A stretch of DNA of 64,000 nucleotides from RUG14300 sp964391805 (GTDB lineage Bacteria; Bacillota; Clostridia; Christensenellales; CAG-1252). Positions within the stretch are counted from its first letter, which is position 1. Each line of letters opens with the position of its first letter. The stretch spans positions 124,001 through 188,000 of the forward strand of contig CAYMNK010000001.1 of the NCBI GenBank assembly GCA_964391805.1, written 5' to 3'. The notes beneath the pieces were generated by a model that did not search any database, was not told where the DNA came from, and saw only the letters and a list, made by a program, of their open reading frames with translations. Below are positions 59,382 to 64,000 of the stretch, in pieces. The position numbers and the translations under genes are program-made.

Positions 59382-59396
59382 AGAACGGTTTGTTCC
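59382..59396. promoter_or_regulatory. Operator-like site 2 of capsid operon
   Basis: AGAACGGTTTGTTCC, whose reverse complement is GGAACAAACCGTTCT, sits 6 bases upstream of the -35 box. It shares GGAAC-N5-GTTCT with site 1. Confidence 0.72.
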
Positions 59397-59809
59397 GTTA
59401 AATTTTTATTTTTTCTCTATACATTTTGAACAGTAAAAAAACGTAAAAAAATCGGGCAATTACGTCCGATGCAATTTTTACTTAGCAAAAATTAAGTTGT
59501 TAAGATTTGTAGATAAATATATGTGTCATTCTGAGCGAAAGACGAAGTCTGTAGTCGAACCCGCAAAGGCAATGTATAGCATTGGAATCTTATACCTTAT
59601 TAATAAGGATGTCGTTCAATTTACTTAGTTAACGTCCGCAAGATACCAAACGATTGCATCGTTTGATTCTCGCTACGCTCGAATTTCGACTACGCTCAGT
59701 ATGACGGCGGATGGGATCAGTATGACATATATAATTTTTTATCCATAATTTTGCAAAGCAAAACATCATTTATCATTATGCGTAGCATAACATCATTCGC
59801 AAATTCGCA
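59397..59809. repeat. Right flank of capsid operon with dispersed repeats
   Basis: No gene. It holds an inverted copy (GTGTCATTCTGAGCGAA at about 59522), then CCGCAAGATACCAAACGATTG and a direct core TACGCTCAGTATGACGGCGG (about 59691), and finally ATTATGCGTAGCATAACATCATTCG (about 59775). The same blocks lie at the left flank of the operon in direct orientation. Confidence 0.72.
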
Positions 59810-60304
59810 CTATCCTTCGAGTATGCCGAGTTTTTTACATAATTCGCTGAGTTTCTCTGCATCGTCGGATAATGACTTAGTATCCGGTTTTAGTTTTAAA
59901 TCGCTCTCAAGTCGCTCCTCTACCCCCATAATAAACGACTTTTTGAGCTCTTCCATTTTATCAAGGACCTTACCTCCGTCGGTGTGAAGAAGTTCATAAG
60001 CATATTCTTCCCATTTGGCACGGAATATCTCCATTCGCGAAATCTCGGCTTCTCTCATAACCTCGATATCCTTCTTTATAGAATGTTCAAATTCAAGAGC
60101 GCGAATAAGTCCGTCAGATAATAGGGTTTCCTTATCTTTAAGACGAGTGAGTTCGCCTTTAAGCGCTATGATTTCCTCTTCTAATAGGTTTATCCTTTCC
60201 TTTAAGGTGTTCTCCCTCGATGCCGATTTGAGTTCGAGGGTGGATATATATTCTCGAACTTCTTTTTTATTATATCCGTTAAACTCTTTATTAAAAACTT
60301 CCAT
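59810..60304 (-). CDS. DivIVA-domain protein
   Basis: A 164-aa protein of the DivIVA/GpsB type. The N-terminus FNKEFNGYNKKEVREYISTLEL matches the membrane-curvature-binding domain; it is followed by coiled coil (NTLKERINLLEEEIIALKGELTRL). The start at 60304 has GGAGG five bases upstream; a longer GTG start at 60316 would include it. It probably localises to poles or septum and scaffolds wall or division proteins. It stands between the topoisomerase genes and the capsid operon. Confidence 0.8.
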   Translation of the reverse strand: MEVFNKEFNGYNKKEVREYISTLELKSASRENTLKERINLLEEEIIALKGELTRLKDKETLLSDGLIRALEFEHSIKKDIEVMREAEISRMEIFRAKWEEYAYELLHTDGGKVLDKMEELKKSFIMGVEERLESDLKLKPDTKSLSDDAEKLSELCKKLGILEG

Positions 60305-60317
60305 TACTTCCTCCACA

Positions 60318-60346
60318 AAAAAAGCAGACCGAATATAGCCTGCTTT
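60318..60346 (-). terminator. Terminator of topoisomerase operon
   Basis: On the minus strand AGCAGGC/GTCTGCT is followed by TTTTTTT. Confidence 0.85.
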
Positions 60347-60431
60347 TTAGCATAATATAGGTATATTCTATAAATATTTTATCCTATATTATGATGATTA
60401 TTATGATTGATAATGTAGTTTTATATACTTT

Positions 60432-62879
60432 TTAGTTAGATAATTTGTGTACGCAAGCATTGGTTATGGTGTGCTCCGCTTTTGCAAACAATCCGTCTCC
60501 TCTATCGTATATATCAGCAATCTGAACTTCCTCAACCTTACCTTTCTCGGTTGTTTCATCTTCGTATTCCACTATAATCGAATCGCTGTCGGATACAGGT
60601 CCTGCATAAACGAGGTCGCACAAATTCATAAATATTTTCTCGCCCTTACAAGGCTTGTTTTTGACGAGAGGAATTTCGCTCGCAAATACGCGCTTAACAT
60701 AACCGGCAGACGTAATATAGAGAAGATCGGTAAAATCGTCGATAAATCCTGCATAGATTACGCAATCGTCCTTATCTTCAACCTTCATACATCCGGTACC
60801 TTGAGTAAGTCTGCCTTTTACGATAAAGTCGCTTCCGTTAGTTTTAACAACCTTACCCCTCTTACTGACAAGGAATACATTCTTATCTTCGATTTCTTGA
60901 ACGCTAACAACATATTCATTTTCATCTTTGAATTTGATGGCTTGTCCGTAGGTTACCTTGACGTTGTTAAATTCGGATAATGACGTGTATCTCACCGCAC
61001 CGCTCGATGTGAAGGTTGCCACTGTACGAGATTCAGTCTCTTCATCGGCAACTACAAATACCTTAACGATACGCTCGTTATCTGAGGCTTCCCTACAAAG
61101 TTTCTTGGCACTTACACCCGAATCTCTAAGCCTCGACTCCTTAAGGTCGTCACAGTAAATTCTTAGATAATTACCCTTATCGGTAAAACAGTATAGTACA
61201 TTATCCGATGCAGCGGGCACTACGTCCTTAACCGATGATGAGAAGGTAAACGAACTAACATCTTTACTGGACTGAGAAATGCTTCTATTTGTAATATAGT
61301 TAATAGTACCGTTGTTTCTCAATACCAATACGCCTTGACTAACCTTATTTTGAAGATCATTAACTTCGGTAAAGCATAGTTCGGCATCGGTGGAAATGGT
61401 CGATCTACGAGGTTGACGATACTTATTCTTGATGACGTTCAACTCTTTAATTACAACTTCGTATTGACGCTTTTCGCTCTCAACTATCGCCTTCAATTCG
61501 GCTATCTTAACCTTGATATCTGCAATTTGTTGTTTTAAATCGTTAACTTCGAGAGCGGTCAAACGGCGCAAACGCATTTCGAGAATAGCATTGGCTTGTC
61601 TTTCAGTAAGTGAAAAACGAATACGCAACGTACTTCTCGCATCGGTGATTCCGTTTGCCTTCTTGATGATTCTAATAACTTCGTCGATATTATTGATCGC
61701 AATCAATAAACCTTGTAATATCTCCTCGGTTTCTTGCGCCTTTTTAAGATCGAACATCGAACGATTTCTGATAACTTTACGTTGATATTCAACATAATAA
61801 TTCAGCATTTCCATCAAACCCATCAACTTAGGTTTACCTTCGGCAATTGCTACCATATTGAATGCAACGGTATTGCTGAGCGCTGTTTGCTTGAACATAA
61901 CCTTGATGATATCGGCTATATCGGCACCCTTTTTGAGTTTGATTACGGCACGAATACCGTTACGGTCGGATTCGTCTACAATGTCGTTTATTTGAGTATA
62001 AGGCTCTTTTTTAGCATCCTTATATTCGGCAATTTTTTGTAATACAACTTGCTTATTGACTTGATAAGGGAACTCGGTAAATACGATATTACGCTTATCA
62101 CCCTCTCTCTCGATGTGGAATTTCGCTCTTAAAGTGACCTTACCTTTACCTGTGGTGTATGCTTCGACAAGTTCGGTAGGAATGATTTCACCGCCGGTGG
62201 GAAAGTCGGGACCGGGAATATATTCCATCAATTTTTCAAGCGTAAACTTTTTACGTTGATTTTTAGCCTCTATCAAAGCAATGGCACCGTTGATGACTTC
62301 GGTAATATTATGAGTCGGAATACTGGTGGAAAGTCCGATTGCAATACCCGATGCACCGTTAACCAATAAGTTAGGGAATCTGCCGGGTAAAGTATCAGGC
62401 TCCTTTAGCGTATCGTCAAAGTTGGGAGAGAACGTTACGGTATCCTTATCGAGATCTGCAAGCATCTCCATCGCGATGGGAGCCAATCTTGCTTCGGTAT
62501 AACGCATAGCCGCCGCGCCGTCTCCGTCGGCAGAACCGAAGTTACCTTGTCCCTCTACCAACGTAGTACTCATATTGAATGACTGAGCAAGTCTAACAAG
62601 GGCATCATATACGGAAGTATCGCCGTGAGGGTGATATTTACCTAAACATTCACCGACAATTCTCGCGCACTTTTTATAAGGCTTATCGGGAGTGTTACCC
62701 AATTCGTTCATAGCATAGAGAATTCTTCTTTGAACGGGTTTCAAGCCGTCCTCAACTCTCGGAAGTGCTCTTTCTAATATTACATACTCGGAATACGGCA
62801 TCATCGCATCGTGCATAACCGTTTCCATAGTACTTTCGATTATCCTTGGATTATAGTTTAGTTCGTTAGTATCGCTCAT
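60432..62879 (-). CDS. Type IIA topoisomerase subunit A (ParC/GyrA)
   Basis: An 815-aa DNA-cleaving subunit. The N-terminal breakage-reunion domain shows ALPRVEDGLKPVQRRILYAM, HPHGDTSVYDALVRLAQ and the catalytic tyrosine in AAAMRYTEARL. A long coiled coil (about 370-470) leads to the beta-pinwheel C-terminus. I could not find a GyrA-box (QRRGGRG-type) in that pinwheel; the position reads LTQGTGCMKV. This favours topoisomerase IV (parC, decatenation) over gyrase, as does the separate location from dnaA, but does not prove it. Confidence 0.9.
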   Translation of the reverse strand: MSDTNELNYNPRIIESTMETVMHDAMMPYSEYVILERALPRVEDGLKPVQRRILYAMNELGNTPDKPYKKCARIVGECLGKYHPHGDTSVYDALVRLAQSFNMSTTLVEGQGNFGSADGDGAAAMRYTEARLAPIAMEMLADLDKDTVTFSPNFDDTLKEPDTLPGRFPNLLVNGASGIAIGLSTSIPTHNITEVINGAIALIEAKNQRKKFTLEKLMEYIPGPDFPTGGEIIPTELVEAYTTGKGKVTLRAKFHIEREGDKRNIVFTEFPYQVNKQVVLQKIAEYKDAKKEPYTQINDIVDESDRNGIRAVIKLKKGADIADIIKVMFKQTALSNTVAFNMVAIAEGKPKLMGLMEMLNYYVEYQRKVIRNRSMFDLKKAQETEEILQGLLIAINNIDEVIRIIKKANGITDARSTLRIRFSLTERQANAILEMRLRRLTALEVNDLKQQIADIKVKIAELKAIVESEKRQYEVVIKELNVIKNKYRQPRRSTISTDAELCFTEVNDLQNKVSQGVLVLRNNGTINYITNRSISQSSKDVSSFTFSSSVKDVVPAASDNVLYCFTDKGNYLRIYCDDLKESRLRDSGVSAKKLCREASDNERIVKVFVVADEETESRTVATFTSSGAVRYTSLSEFNNVKVTYGQAIKFKDENEYVVSVQEIEDKNVFLVSKRGKVVKTNGSDFIVKGRLTQGTGCMKVEDKDDCVIYAGFIDDFTDLLYITSAGYVKRVFASEIPLVKNKPCKGEKIFMNLCDLVYAGPVSDSDSIIVEYEDETTEKGKVEEVQIADIYDRGDGLFAKAEHTITNACVHKLSN

Positions 62880-62881
62880 AA

Positions 62882-64000
62882 TTAGTCTTTCCTCTCGAAT
62901 TTATCAACTTTATTGAAGTTGGCATGTTTAGATATGTATTCCTTACGCAAGTCCGAATCGGCGCCCATAAATATGGTAAGCATTTTTTCAGCTTGTGCAA
63001 CATCCTCGATATTAACTCTTGCCAAATATCTCGTTTCGGGATTCATGGTGGTTTCCCATAACTGATCGGAATTCATTTCGCCCAAACCCTTATATCTCTG
63101 CAATCTATAATTCTTACCGAATTCTTTAAGTGCATCGTCAAGTTCGGCATCGGAGTAAACATATTTAACTACATCCTTTTTCTCTATTCTATATAGAGGT
63201 GGCATTCCGATATATAGATGTCCCGCCTCAATCAAAGGACGCATATATCTATAGAAGAAAGTCATAAGCAACGATCTAATGTGTCCACCGTCTTGGTCGG
63301 CATCGGCTAAAATGACAACTTTATGATATTTTAGATTATCAAGATTGAAATCGTCACCGAAACTTGCTCCAAAAGCGGTAATTATGGTACGAATTTCGTC
63401 GTTTTCGAGAATCTTTTCAATTCTTTGTTTTTCGACATTCAACGGCTTACCTCTAAGCGGTAAGATCGCTTGGGTAAATCTATCTCTGCATTGTTTAGCC
63501 GTACCGCCTGCGGAATCACCCTCAACGATGAATATCTCGTTCAATTCGGGTTTCTTACCAATTGCAGGTGCAAGTTTACCGAGCAAAGGATTGGAATTGG
63601 CGCTTGCCTTTTGTCTTGCCTGTTCCTTAGCCTTTTTACTGGCCAATCTCGCTCTTTGAGCACTAAGCGCCTTATTTAGAATAGCATCCGCTATACTTGC
63701 ATTTCCTTTAGCATTGAGGAATTCGGTGACCTTTTCGTTGGTAACCTTATCGACATATGGTCTTGCAAACGATGAACCTAACTTATCCTTGGTTTGACCT
63801 TCGAACTCGGGATTGGCAATCATCATAGATATGATACATACAAGTCCTTCTCTAAAGTCGTCGCCGTTAAGCATTAAAGATCCGTCCTTCTCCCTATCGC
63901 TTTTCTTAACGTGGGTTTTAGCATATTCGGTCAAAGCCTTAGTTAAGCCCGACTTAAATCCTACATCATGCATACCGCCACCGGGCGTACGAACGTTATT
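62882..64000 (-). CDS. Type IIA topoisomerase subunit B (ParE/GyrB), 5' end outside window
   Basis: The C-terminal 370 or so residues of the ATPase subunit. The frame is open to the right edge, with NNVRTPGGGMHDVGF at the cut, matching the usual N-N-x-x-T-x-x-G-G-x-H sequence before the transducer. The TOPRIM domain is complete: NEIFIVEGDSAGGTAKQ, PLRGKPLNVEK, VVILADADQDGGHIRSLL, then QRYKGLGEMN. It is co-transcribed with the A subunit (2-base gap). Confidence 0.92.
   Translation of the reverse strand, partial: NNVRTPGGGMHDVGFKSGLTKALTEYAKTHVKKSDREKDGSLMLNGDDFREGLVCIISMMIANPEFEGQTKDKLGSSFARPYVDKVTNEKVTEFLNAKGNASIADAILNKALSAQRARLASKKAKEQARQKASANSNPLLGKLAPAIGKKPELNEIFIVEGDSAGGTAKQCRDRFTQAILPLRGKPLNVEKQRIEKILENDEIRTIITAFGASFGDDFNLDNLKYHKVVILADADQDGGHIRSLLMTFFYRYMRPLIEAGHLYIGMPPLYRIEKKDVVKYVYSDAELDDALKEFGKNYRLQRYKGLGEMNSDQLWETTMNPETRYLARVNIEDVAQAEKMLTIFMGADSDLRKEYISKHANFNKVDKFERKD

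Noticed and set aside
59319..59396. LexA/SOS boxes at the capsid operon
   Set aside because: The Gram-positive LexA box is GAAC-N4-GTTC; both sites here have N5, so I list them only as operator-like sites.
59287..59500. Right attachment site matching the tRNA-Trp 3' end
   Set aside because: No copy of CGCGTCTCCCCTGCCA or a clear part of it is seen at the right border of the capsid operon.

Overview
The window reads as the chromosome of a low-GC, Gram-positive, anaerobic member of the Clostridia, probably an uncultured gut lineage. The evidence is an AT-rich sequence with many consensus sigma-A promoters, Clostridia-style Shine-Dalgarno sites, the rimP-nusA-ylxR-ylxQ-infB-rbfA order, pyruvate phosphate dikinase, an O2/NO-scavenging flavodiiron protein, a Gx-transporter/NusG-domain-II pair and a Cthe_2159-type surface protein. 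No species can be named from the sequence alone.

Layout. 1-9.8 kb: a MATE exporter (cut by the left edge), an MgtE magnesium channel preceded by a small overlapping ORF, the Gx transporter pair, a TrmH-like rRNA methylase, a PflX-like radical SAM protein, a minimal kinase-like protein and a PnuC transporter behind a structured leader. 9.9-14 kb: flavodiiron protein with BFD-like ferredoxin under a Fur/PerR-like palindrome, tRNA-Leu, and a CotH lipoprotein. 14-18 kb: polA-coaE-lytic transglycosylase. 18-28.8 kb: one long translation/RNA operon from rimP to efp, including a TruB-RibF fusion. 28.8-32 kb: a three-gene GlpA-like flavoprotein operon. 32-39 kb: accessory genes (beta-helix lipoprotein, GNAT plus TIR-methyltransferase pair, DUF4143 ATPase, one decayed gene). 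39-43.6 kb: PPDK, RecO, RNase HI, tRNA-Trp. 60-64 kb: DivIVA-like protein and type IIA topoisomerase A and B subunits (B cut by the right edge).

The most unusual region is 43.5-59.4 kb. Downstream of tRNA-Trp are two nearly identical 216-bp units, each ending in a copy of the last 16 nt of the tRNA. Beyond them lies a 14.8-kb, 17-gene, minus-strand operon encoding a short-tailed-phage-like particle: zinc-finger proteins, packaging ATPase, scaffold, capsid, neck, large tail protein, leucine-rich-repeat fibre, three membrane proteins, a coiled-coil protein and the portal. All its reading frames are open. It runs from one perfect consensus promoter flanked by two 15-bp operator-like sites to one terminator. 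It contains no integrase, repressor, replication gene or recognisable endolysin. This fits a domesticated capsid cluster (gene-transfer-agent-like), a satellite, or a cleanly trimmed prophage controlled by a repressor encoded elsewhere.

The longer intergenic gaps, including both flanks of the capsid operon, carry a composite family of dispersed repeats whose core reads CGCTCAGTATGAC.
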